A stretch of DNA of 64,000 nucleotides. Source: an uncultured Dorea sp. (GTDB lineage: Bacteria; Bacillota; Clostridia; Lachnospirales; Lachnospiraceae). Position 1 is the stretch's first letter; each line of letters starts with the position of its first letter. Position numbers and translations under genes: made by a program. The notes beneath the pieces were generated by a model that searched no databases, was not told the origin of the DNA, and was given only the letters and a program-made list of their open reading frames with translations. The stretch spans positions 62,001 through 126,000 of the forward strand of contig CAJUMF010000005.1 in NCBI GenBank assembly GCA_910586965.1. The letters are read 5' to 3'. This document shows, piece by piece, positions 43,304 through 49,803 of this stretch.

Positions 43304-44104
43304 TTAATTTGTCTGAACGCCGTATAGTCCGCATAAGCCCTCAAGGTCTTTTGCGACTCCGTTTCCGACGGCGTTGAATTTCCAGGTGCCGTTATAAAGG
43401 TAAAGCTCTCCCAGCATCATGGAAGTGACGTTGGCGTAGTAGTCCGTCAGCCGGAAACTGTAAAGCTCCCGACCAGTGTCCGGCTCCAGCAGCCGGATGT
43501 AGGCGTCCTTCACCATGCTGAAATTAAGATGGTATGTAAATGCCTCGTTGATGGTGAGCACAAATACGATTTTTTTAATGCCGGGATTTAAGCGCACAAG
43601 GTCGATGTCCGCGGTTTCCCGGTCTTCGGCGGAGCCGTCTGTATTCAGGGAGACGCTGCCGTCGGGGCTTTTGGCCTGCCCGTAGAAGACGAACCAGTCG
43701 TCGCCCGGCACTTTCCCGGAGGCGTCAAGGAGAAAGGCGGAAAGGTCAATGTCGCACCTGGAATCGGAAGTGTTCCAGCCCATGGCGATTCTTATGGCTT
43801 TTAACTGTCCGGCAGCTCCTACGTTTACCTTCTGACCTTTCTGTATGAGGTTTCGAAGGGCAGGCGGCTTGCGGTAAGGGGCGGCGGCAGGGGGCGGTGT
43901 CTGGGGCGCCTGGGTAGTCCGGGGTGCAGATGTTCCCTGTGCGGCGCGTGTTCCTGACGCGGCTGTGCGGGAGGTCTGTGCAGAGAATGCGCCCGCGGAA
44001 GATATGATCTGCCGGCTTAAGGCAGGACATACTTTTGCCCGGCTCAGTGATGAAATGTTGTTTCGGTCGTAGCTTTCCGTTACTTTCATCGGGATATTAA
44101 TCAT
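43304..44104 (-). CDS. TerD-family protein with Pro/Ala-rich N-terminal extension
   Basis: 266 residues. The first about 80 residues are low complexity (Ser/Ala then Thr/Pro-rich, with PPPAAAPYRKPP) and are absent from the other four copies. The TerD domain follows (about 82-266) with IDLSAFLLD and FNAVGNGVAKDLEGLCGLYG; the second acidic loop is changed to NTDGSAEDRETADI. The proline-rich part may be a flexible tether or a protein-interaction arm. A TATAAT (reverse of 44136-44141) lies upstream. It forms a leftward operon with the AIM24 gene. Confidence 0.88.
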   Translation of the reverse strand: MINIPMKVTESYDRNNISSLSRAKVCPALSRQIISSAGAFSAQTSRTAASGTRAAQGTSAPRTTQAPQTPPPAAAPYRKPPALRNLIQKGQKVNVGAAGQLKAIRIAMGWNTSDSRCDIDLSAFLLDASGKVPGDDWFVFYGQAKSPDGSVSLNTDGSAEDRETADIDLVRLNPGIKKIVFVLTINEAFTYHLNFSMVKDAYIRLLEPDTGRELYSFRLTDYYANVTSMMLGELYLYNGTWKFNAVGNGVAKDLEGLCGLYGVQTN

Positions 44105-44171
44105 AGGTATCGGTTCCTTTCGTGTTGTTAGCTATATTATACAACAGGATGGGGAAAATGGCATCTTAAAG

Positions 44172-44200
44172 TTGTTTTTCGGTTGCGGTGCAGATATAAT
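44172..44200 (+). promoter_or_regulatory. Promoter of the intact LacI-type regulator
   Basis: TTGTTT at 44172-44177 and TATAAT at 44195-44200 with 17-bp spacing, 38 bases before the start codon. Confidence 0.65.
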
Positions 44201-44237
44201 AGAGTTAGTTAAATATCAGAAAGGTTGAAATAGAGTT

Positions 44238-45236
44238 ATGAAAATCAGTATTCGCAAAATAAGCGAGATTACAGGATTTTCGCCGGCGACAGTGTCAAAT
44301 GCACTGAATCATAAGCGGGGCGTCAACAAGGAGACGGCGGAACAGATTTTAAAGACAGCAGAGGAACTGGGGTATCATACAGGGGAGAAGATCCGGAGGA
44401 TACGGTTTGTCATATTCCGGAGGAACGGGCTGATCATCGACGACAGCCCGTTTCATCCGGCGGTGATCGAGGGCGTGGAGCGGCAGGCGAAACTGATGGG
44501 ACTTGAGACGCTGTTTTGCCATGTGGATGTCAATGACCCGGGATATGCCGTGCAGCTCAGGGAAATCCTGTCGGACGAGGAGAGCGCGGTAGTCCTTCTT
44601 GGAACGGAGATGATGGAGGAGGATTTTGAACCTTACACTCAGGCAAAGAATAAGATTATCCTGCTTGATGGGTGGAGCGACAGGTACTTTTTCGACAGCG
44701 TCCTTATCAGCAACACAGATTCGGCGGCAAAAGCAGTGGAATATCTGGTGGAGCGGGGGCATAAAGAGATTGGCTATATCCGGGGGGATTTCCGCATACA
44801 GGCGTTTAAGTACAGGGAGATTGGCTACCGGCGTGTGATGGATGCTCACGGGTTCCCTGTAAGGCAGGAGTTTATCCCCACGGTGGGAACGAAGGTGGAG
44901 ACGGCTTATGAGGGCATGAAAAAATATCTGGAAGGTGCGGGGGATTTGCCGTCTGCATTTTTCGTGGACAATGATACTATAGCGATTGGGGCGATGCAGG
45001 CTCTTAAGGAGCGCGGCTATGACATCCCGGGAGATGTGTCTATTATCGGGTTTGACAATATCTCTTACGGTGCGGTGTCGGATCCGCCCCTTACGACGAT
45101 AAATGTGTACAAGCACGAGATGGGGGCGACGGCAGTGAGGGAGCTGCTTTATTCCATAGAGAACCAGAGCACGATCAAGACGAAGATACAGGTGTGTACG
45201 GATTTTGTGGAGAGGGGGAGCGTGAAGAGGATATAA
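44238..45236 (+). CDS. LacI-family transcriptional regulator (intact)
   Basis: 332 residues: helix-turn-helix and hinge at 1-60 (ISEITGFSPATVSNALNHKRGVNKET), then a sugar-binding-protein-like effector domain ending VCTDFVERGSVKRI. No transport or sugar gene is adjacent. It is a close paralogue of the truncated LacI fragment at 48.2 kb: the DNA-recognition helices are nearly identical, and similarity runs through the first about 175 residues. It could therefore bind the operators of the damaged sugar operon. Confidence 0.92.
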   Translation: MKISIRKISEITGFSPATVSNALNHKRGVNKETAEQILKTAEELGYHTGEKIRRIRFVIFRRNGLIIDDSPFHPAVIEGVERQAKLMGLETLFCHVDVNDPGYAVQLREILSDEESAVVLLGTEMMEEDFEPYTQAKNKIILLDGWSDRYFFDSVLISNTDSAAKAVEYLVERGHKEIGYIRGDFRIQAFKYREIGYRRVMDAHGFPVRQEFIPTVGTKVETAYEGMKKYLEGAGDLPSAFFVDNDTIAIGAMQALKERGYDIPGDVSIIGFDNISYGAVSDPPLTTINVYKHEMGATAVRELLYSIENQSTIKTKIQVCTDFVERGSVKRI

Positions 45237-45289
45237 AGAGATGTGAAGACAAACAGTAAAGGTAAGTCCCAAATGAGGAACTAAGCATC

Positions 45290-45475
45290 GTAATGCCAGA
45301 AAAACTGCTGGGAAAGCTCCTGGTTTATAAGATGCCGGAGGGTATTGCGTCGGGCATGATCATTGAGGTTGCGTCCTGTGCCGGGTCGAATGACAAGGGG
45401 CGTACACCTATGGAAACGGGAAACTCTGCGGGGCTCTTAGTATCACGTAGGAACAATATGGATATAATAAACGTT
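45290..45475 (+). pseudogene. Decayed internal-deletion copy of a 3-methyladenine DNA glycosylase gene
   Basis: The stretch from 45293 matches the start of the intact glycosylase gene at 46.6 kb (shared CTGCTGGGAAAGCTCCT and GCGTCGGGCATGAT). After about 130 bases, and a one-base loss that shifts the frame, it jumps to sequence matching 46966-47020 (GGGAAACTCTGCGGGGCTCTT). About 215 bases of the parent are missing, and the match stops near 45470. The 93-residue open frame across it is therefore a chance product of the rearrangement. The copy and the intact gene flank an Rpn nuclease gene. Confidence 0.8.
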
Positions 45476-45507
45476 AAAATGAAATGCTCAAAAATAGATT
45501 TGTTCGC

Positions 45508-45553
45508 AAAAGCCGGGGCAACAATTGTTGTAAGGGATTGCTGCTCCGGCTTT
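45508..45553 (+). terminator. Terminator-like hairpin after the glycosylase remnant
   Basis: A 12-bp stem (45509-45520 with 45542-45553, one G-T wobble), 21-base loop and a following A/T-rich run. It may be the remnant's original terminator or a terminator of the LacI transcript. Confidence 0.55.
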
Positions 45554-45705
45554 AAATTTTCCTTGCGTTTTTAACGTATATCCCGTATACTTTATACATC
45601 TAAAGAATTTATTTTATCTGGCCGTTCGGCCATTAAATTCCAACAGACATTTATTTATCAGTTGCAACAAAAACCGGCTTTGTATTATACTATAAGGAGA
45701 AGAAG

Positions 45706-46557
45706 ATGGCAGACGGGAAATTGCAGTGGCATCCGGCGTTTGTCGCAGCCCTGCACATCGAGTTTGAGGATGAGATGGACGTGCTGGAGATAGAATCAGA
45801 ACATCAGCTTGGGAAGAAACCAATGCAGATTGATATCCTGGTTATCAAAAAGACAGAAGAAACCGCAATCCGTAAGAATATCGGGCGGATTTTTCGGAAA
45901 TATAATGTTATAGAGTATAAATCTCCGGAAGATTCCCTGAGTATCAATGATTTTTATAAGGTGTACGCATATACCTGTTTTTTGCAGTCCGACACAGGGA
46001 CGGTAAATGAGATACGCTCTGATGACTTGACGATTACATATGTGTGCAACCACTATCCCCGTGAGATGATAAAGAAACTTGAAAATAACAGGAAATTAAG
46101 AGCAGTAGAAAAGGCGGACGGGATATATTATCTTGAGGGAGACGAATTTCCGATACAGGTGATTGTGACAAAAGAATTGTCCAGGAAAGATAACTATTGG
46201 ATGCAGAACCTGAGAAATGACTTGAAAGCGGGAACGGAAATAGAGTCTCTTGCGGAAAGATATGAAAAGAAAAAACAGGAGCCGTATTATCAGGCGGTGA
46301 TGGATCTGATCATGCGGGCGAACTGGGAGCAGATGGAGGAGGAGAGAAAGATGTGTGATGCATTTAGAGAGTTATTTGCAGAGGATTTTAAAAGAGCGGA
46401 GGAGGAAGGGCTTAAGCGCGGACTTGAGCAGGGGTTAGAGCGTGGCATTTACTATACAAAAAGGATTCTTAAGCTCTTTTCGGAAGGATTGCCGGTTGAG
46501 CAGATTGCGGAAAAAGAGGGTGTCTCTGTGGAGAGAGTAAATCAGATATTAGAGTAG
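45706..46557 (+). CDS. Rpn-family recombination-promoting nuclease (PD-(D/E)XK)
   Basis: 283 residues behind AAGGAG. The nuclease core is in the first third: D43 in QIDILVIK, E70 and K72 in VIEYK. The C-terminal half is a Glu/Lys-rich helix with the repeated EEGLKRGLEQGLERG stretch, then a small helix-turn-helix-like end (VEQIAEKEGVSVERVNQIL) usual for this family. Rpn proteins cut DNA and promote RecA-independent recombination in Escherichia coli. It stands between a broken and an intact copy of the same glycosylase gene, and is 25 bases before the latter. Confidence 0.85.
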   Translation: MADGKLQWHPAFVAALHIEFEDEMDVLEIESEHQLGKKPMQIDILVIKKTEETAIRKNIGRIFRKYNVIEYKSPEDSLSINDFYKVYAYTCFLQSDTGTVNEIRSDDLTITYVCNHYPREMIKKLENNRKLRAVEKADGIYYLEGDEFPIQVIVTKELSRKDNYWMQNLRNDLKAGTEIESLAERYEKKKQEPYYQAVMDLIMRANWEQMEEERKMCDAFRELFAEDFKRAEEEGLKRGLEQGLERGIYYTKRILKLFSEGLPVEQIAEKEGVSVERVNQILE

Positions 46558-46582
46558 GCTTTGTCTGTTATAAGAGGGAAGT

Positions 46583-47221
46583 ATGATTACAAGAGATTTT
46601 TATATAAGGGATGTTAATACAGTGGCACCCGAGCTGCTGGGAAAGCTCCTGATACATGAGACGCCGGAAGGTGTTGCGTCGGGCATGATTGTTGAAGTTG
46701 AGTCCTATGCCGGGCCGGACGACAAGGGAGCGCACTCCTATGGGAACAGGCAGACAGAGCGGACGAAAATCCAATATGGCATGGGAGGCTTTGCATATAT
46801 TTTTACAATCTATGGGATGTATGACTGCTTTAATGCCGTGGTGAACATGCCCATGAAACCGGAGGCAATACTGGTGCGCGCCCTGGAGCCTGTAGATGGG
46901 ATTGAGCTGATGAAACGGCGCAGGAAAACGGAAAATGCTGTTTCTCTGTGCAATGGCCCCGGGAAACTCTGCGGGGCTCTTGGTATCACGAAGGAACAGT
47001 ACGGATATGATCTTTGCAGCCCGCCGCTTTTTATTAAATCGTATCAGGATGTGCCAAAAGAGCAGATTATGGTTTCTCCGAGAATCAATATTGATTATGC
47101 AGAGGAGTGTAAGGATTATTTATGGAGATATTTTATAAAAGGGAATCCGTTTGTATCGAAAACAGCTAAAAAATACAGAGAAAAATATATGCCATATGAA
47201 ACGTTAAAGTCAAATGTTTAA
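46583..47221 (+). CDS. 3-methyladenine DNA glycosylase (AAG/MPG family)
   Basis: 212 residues, full length for the family. The N-terminal PELLGKLL and the catalytic block VEVESYAGPDDKGAHSYGNRQTERT (block ends near residues 33 and 57) include the activating Glu, followed by YIFTIYGMYDCFNAVV and the late GPGKLCGALGIT substrate-pocket loop. It removes alkylated or deaminated purines from DNA to start base-excision repair. A terminator follows. A degraded copy lies 1.3 kb upstream. Confidence 0.93.
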   Translation: MITRDFYIRDVNTVAPELLGKLLIHETPEGVASGMIVEVESYAGPDDKGAHSYGNRQTERTKIQYGMGGFAYIFTIYGMYDCFNAVVNMPMKPEAILVRALEPVDGIELMKRRRKTENAVSLCNGPGKLCGALGITKEQYGYDLCSPPLFIKSYQDVPKEQIMVSPRINIDYAEECKDYLWRYFIKGNPFVSKTAKKYREKYMPYETLKSNV

Positions 47222-47238
47222 GATCAAGGGTAAGATAA

Positions 47239-47279
47239 AGACTGCCGCCCGGCTGAAATCAACCGGCGCGGCAGTTTTT
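47239..47279. terminator. Bidirectional terminator between glycosylase and hsp20
   Basis: An interrupted 12-bp stem (47241-47252 with 47263-47275, one bulged C), loop TGAAATCAA-type and five T. It also lies after the leftward hsp20 stop codon. Confidence 0.8.
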
Positions 47280-47287
47280 GCGATGAA

Positions 47288-47710
47288 TTATTCGATTGTG
47301 ATAAGCCTCGGCTGCTCAATTGCTTTCGGAACCTCTTTTGGTACCTGAAGGGAGAGGACTCCGTCTTTGAATGCGGCCTTGATGTCATCCTGCGTTACAT
47401 TGTCGCCTACATAGAAACTTCTGTTGCAGCTCCCGGTGTAGCGCTCTTTGCGGATGCAGTTGCCCTTTGCGTCTTTTTCTTCTTTTGTCTCATTTCTGGA
47501 TGCGGTGATGGTCAGGTATCCGTCTTTTAAGTCAGCTCTTATGTCTTCCTTCGCATATCCGGGAAGTTCCATCTCAATCATATAGTTTCCGTCCTTGTCG
47601 TGAATGTCTGTCTTCATAATCTGTGTTGAAGAATTTTCAAAAGGACGTTTGAAGAACGGGTCATTGAACATCTCGTCAAATAAATTATAATTTCTGTTTG
47701 CAAGTAACAT
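47288..47710 (-). CDS. Hsp20/alpha-crystallin small heat-shock protein
   Basis: 140 residues, standard for bacterial small heat-shock proteins. The alpha-crystallin domain spans about 35-130 (ENKDGNYMIEMELPGYAKEDI-type start, CNRSFYVGDNVTQDDIKAAFKDGVLSL end), followed by a short tail; the IxI-type motif appears as LITIE. It holds unfolded proteins in an ATP-independent way. A CIRCE operator upstream indicates control by HrcA. GGAGG lies before the ATG. Confidence 0.93.
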   Translation of the reverse strand: MLLANRNYNLFDEMFNDPFFKRPFENSSTQIMKTDIHDKDGNYMIEMELPGYAKEDIRADLKDGYLTITASRNETKEEKDAKGNCIRKERYTGSCNRSFYVGDNVTQDDIKAAFKDGVLSLQVPKEVPKAIEQPRLITIE

Positions 47711-47798
47711 AAATCATTCCTCCTTAAAATATATGGCTTACTGTGTTTAGTATTGCCAGTAAGCAGCATAAAAATTATTTGTTTTAATTGCTATATAT

Positions 47799-47843
47799 AT
47801 TATATAACATACATTGTTAGCAATGTCAAGGGGCGAGTGCTAA
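47799..47843 (-). promoter_or_regulatory. CIRCE operator and promoter of hsp20
   Basis: The inverted repeat TTAGCAATG-N9-GAGTGCTAA (arms 47817-47825 and 47835-47843) matches the CIRCE consensus TTAGCACTC-N9-GAGTGCTAA in one arm fully and in 6 of 9 positions in the other. On the leftward strand a TTGACA (reverse of 47824-47829) lies inside it and a TATAAT-like box at 47799-47806. HrcA bound here would cover the -35 box. Confidence 0.8.
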
Positions 47844-48100
47844 ATTCTTATATTTTTTATTTCTAAAATGACGTATCTTTACATTTCCAGATATTTCGCA
47901 ACATTTTATTAAAAAATACATTTTGTTTATATAAATGTTTATGCGAATATTTATATAAACATTTATCAAAATAAAAGGTAAATATGAATAAAATGTAAAT
48001 ATGAAATAAATGAACTGTAAATATTACACAAATTTCACATCAAAAAACTAGGAATAATAAACAAAATATAAATATTATCAAATAAAATAAAGAAAAACTA
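47844..48100. other. AT-rich intergenic region with palindromic operator-like repeats
   Basis: This very AT-rich stretch between hsp20 and the LacI fragment holds no gene. Two copies of the 12-base sequence GTTTATATAAAT face each other (47925-47936 and, reversed, 47949-47960). Each includes the 10-bp palindrome TTTATATAAA, which occurs again in the promoter at 48.1 kb. Otherwise only simple A/T-rich sequence is seen. Confidence 0.6.
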
Positions 48101-48128
48101 TTGAAATATTTATATAAATATTTATAAT
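48101..48128 (+). promoter_or_regulatory. Promoter with overlapping 20-bp palindromic operator
   Basis: TTGAAA at 48101-48106 and TATAAT at 48123-48128 with 16-bp spacing. The spacer lies within a perfect 20-bp palindrome (48104-48123) centred on TTTATATAAA. A LacI-type protein bound here would block the promoter, fitting autoregulation of the sugar operon that starts at 48170. Confidence 0.75.
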
Positions 48129-48169
48129 ATAGGACATAGAGAAAAAGCAAAACAAAGGGGCGGTGAAAA

Positions 48170-48685
48170 GTGAAAGTCAGTATTAAGAAGATCAGCCAGG
48201 CGACAGGTTTTTCTCCGGCGACTGTATCCAACGCTTTGAACCGTAAAAAGGGCGTCAACAGCGAGACGTCGGAAAAGATATTTAAAGCGGCGGAGGAGCT
48301 GGGCTACCACCCGGAGAAGGTGATTACGAAGATTAAGTTCGTCACCTACCGGAAGAACGGAAAGATCATCGATAACAACCAGTTTTTCCCTGCCATGATA
48401 GAAGGCGTGGAAAAGCAGGCGAAGGACTTAGGATATGAGACCATTTTCAGCAGGCTGGACTGCGAGGAGGAAGGCTTTGAAGAGAGGCTTTCGGAGGTTT
48501 TAGAAGATACAAGCTCCCTGATGCTCCTTTTAGGGGCGGAGATGTTAGAGGAAGATTTTATCCCGTTCAAGAGCTACAAGGGGCATATGGTCCTTCTTGA
48601 CGGGTGGTCTGAGGATATGAGATTTGACGGAGTTTTGATCAACAATACAGATTCGGTGTGCCACGCTATGGAGTATCTGATCGGG
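48170..48685 (+). pseudogene. LacI-family regulator, truncated (N-terminal part only)
   Basis: Starts at GTG 48170. The helix-turn-helix (ISQATGFSPATVSNALNRKKGVNSET) and about 110 residues of effector domain match the intact paralogue at 44.2 kb up to the EYLIG segment, where the regulator's sequence stops at about 48683. The next bases read in another frame as the C-terminal end of a sugar-binding protein, so the open frame runs on out of frame to a stop at 48734-48736 with 16 or so junk residues. The DNA-binding domain could still be made, but the effector domain is incomplete. It shares a breakpoint with the next feature. Confidence 0.88.
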
Positions 48686-48950
48686 ATGCGCGGCTCTTCA
48701 GGCAGCAGGAAAGAAACTTCCGGTTATCGGTGTTGACGGTTCTGACGAGGCAGCAGCTCTCATTAAATCCGGCGACGCTACAGGTACCGCTCTCCAGCAG
48801 TTCGCAGTAATCGCTGAGACAGCAGTTGTACAGGTCGACAAGTACTTAAAGGAAGGCTCTACAGGCGCAGATGAGAAACAGCTCATTGACTGTATCGCAA
48901 TCACATCCGAGAACGTTGACAAATTATCTGGATTCGTATTCACAGAGTAA
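48684..48950 (+). pseudogene. Sugar ABC transporter substrate-binding protein, truncated (C-terminal part only)
   Basis: Read from 48684, the frame gives GCAALQAAGKKLPVIGVDGS and continues for 88 residues to the TAA at 48948-48950, ending LSGFVFTE. This is the C-terminal lobe of an RbsB-like periplasmic-binding protein; the signal peptide and first lobe are absent and there is no start codon. It is fused directly to the LacI fragment, and DUF2291, ATPase and permease genes follow. One deletion that removed the end of lacI and the start of the binding-protein gene explains both fragments. Confidence 0.88.
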
Positions 48951-48990
48951 TCCTGGGGAAATGCCGGAAAAGACGGCATGACTTTTATGA

Positions 48991-49017
48991 AAGGGCGCGC
49001 TTTTGCGGCGCGCCCTT
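48991..49017 (+). other. GC-rich hairpin after the binding-protein remnant
   Basis: A perfect 10-bp stem AAGGGCGCGC/GCGCGCCCTT (48991-49000 with 49008-49017) has a 7-base loop and no T run. Such hairpins after binding-protein genes stabilise the upstream message or attenuate downstream genes. Confidence 0.7.
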
Positions 49018-49116
49018 GCGTATGATATCAAGACTCTTTATGCAAAGTATGAATGATCAGGAACATAAATATCCCGGGGAAGGATATTTAAAATAAAAGA
49101 AATAAAGGAGGCAGCT

Positions 49117-49770
49117 ATGAAAAAACGTGCAATAGCTCTTGGACTTACCCTTGCGCTCTCGGCATCCACTCTGCTCACAGGATGCGGGATCGTGAAGGTG
49201 GTAAAAATCGGGGAAGAGGGAAAGTATACCGGAAATGTGGAATTTAACGCGGGCGACGACGTTGCCGCCATCTGGGAGGATTCCGCGCTGCCGGAGATGA
49301 ACGAGACAGCCGTCGACCTGACCGAATTCCTCACTCAGTCAAACGGGGATCTGACGGCGCTGGCGAAAGATTACGGAAAATATTCCATGGGAGATTCCGG
49401 GGAATTGAGCTACGTGGTAAAGGGAACGGGAACCGTGGAGGAAGTCAATACAGAATCCCAGGCAGGTTTCATGACTGTAAAGCTTGACGGCTACACCGGT
49501 TCCGAGGCAGTGAAGATTCAGATCGGGCCTGTATATAAAGGTTCATCCATCCGCGACTGCTTAAGCTTTATCAAGTTCGGCGACTACAAAAACCAGGAAG
49601 AGTGGGCGGCTGTGTCGCAGAGCATCAACAAGGTCGTGGCAGAGGACGTGGTAGCGCCTGTTAAGCCGGAATCCTTACAGGGAAAGCCGGTTTCGTTTGT
49701 AGGAGCATTTACCGTGTCTTCCGGAAGTACGGACGTACTGATCACACCGGTTGTACTGGAGGCGAAGTAG
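49117..49770 (+). CDS. DUF2291-family lipoprotein of a sugar ABC operon
   Basis: 217 residues with a lipoprotein signal; the lipobox Leu-Thr-Gly-Cys puts the anchor at C23. The rest is a beta-rich domain of the DUF2291 family (GIVKVVKIGEEGKYTG early, LITPVVLE at the end). These proteins are encoded within RbsABC-like sugar transporter operons and probably assist the transporter at the cell surface, but this is unproven. AAGGAGG precedes the ATG. The ATPase gene follows after 33 bases. Confidence 0.87.
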   Translation: MKKRAIALGLTLALSASTLLTGCGIVKVVKIGEEGKYTGNVEFNAGDDVAAIWEDSALPEMNETAVDLTEFLTQSNGDLTALAKDYGKYSMGDSGELSYVVKGTGTVEEVNTESQAGFMTVKLDGYTGSEAVKIQIGPVYKGSSIRDCLSFIKFGDYKNQEEWAAVSQSINKVVAEDVVAPVKPESLQGKPVSFVGAFTVSSGSTDVLITPVVLEAK

Positions 49771-49803
49771 GCAGTGTTGAGAGCAAAAAGGAGATAGCAG
49801 ACT

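Noticed and set aside
28553..44104. Prophage or integrative element around the Ter island
   Set aside because: No integrase, transposase, attachment-site repeat or structural phage gene was seen at either end.
45293..45574. A real 93-residue protein
   Set aside because: It is a frameshifted, internally deleted copy of the neighbouring glycosylase gene, with unrelated sequence at its end.
48170..48736. A complete short LacI-family protein
   Set aside because: The last residues come from another gene read out of frame; family members are about 330 residues.
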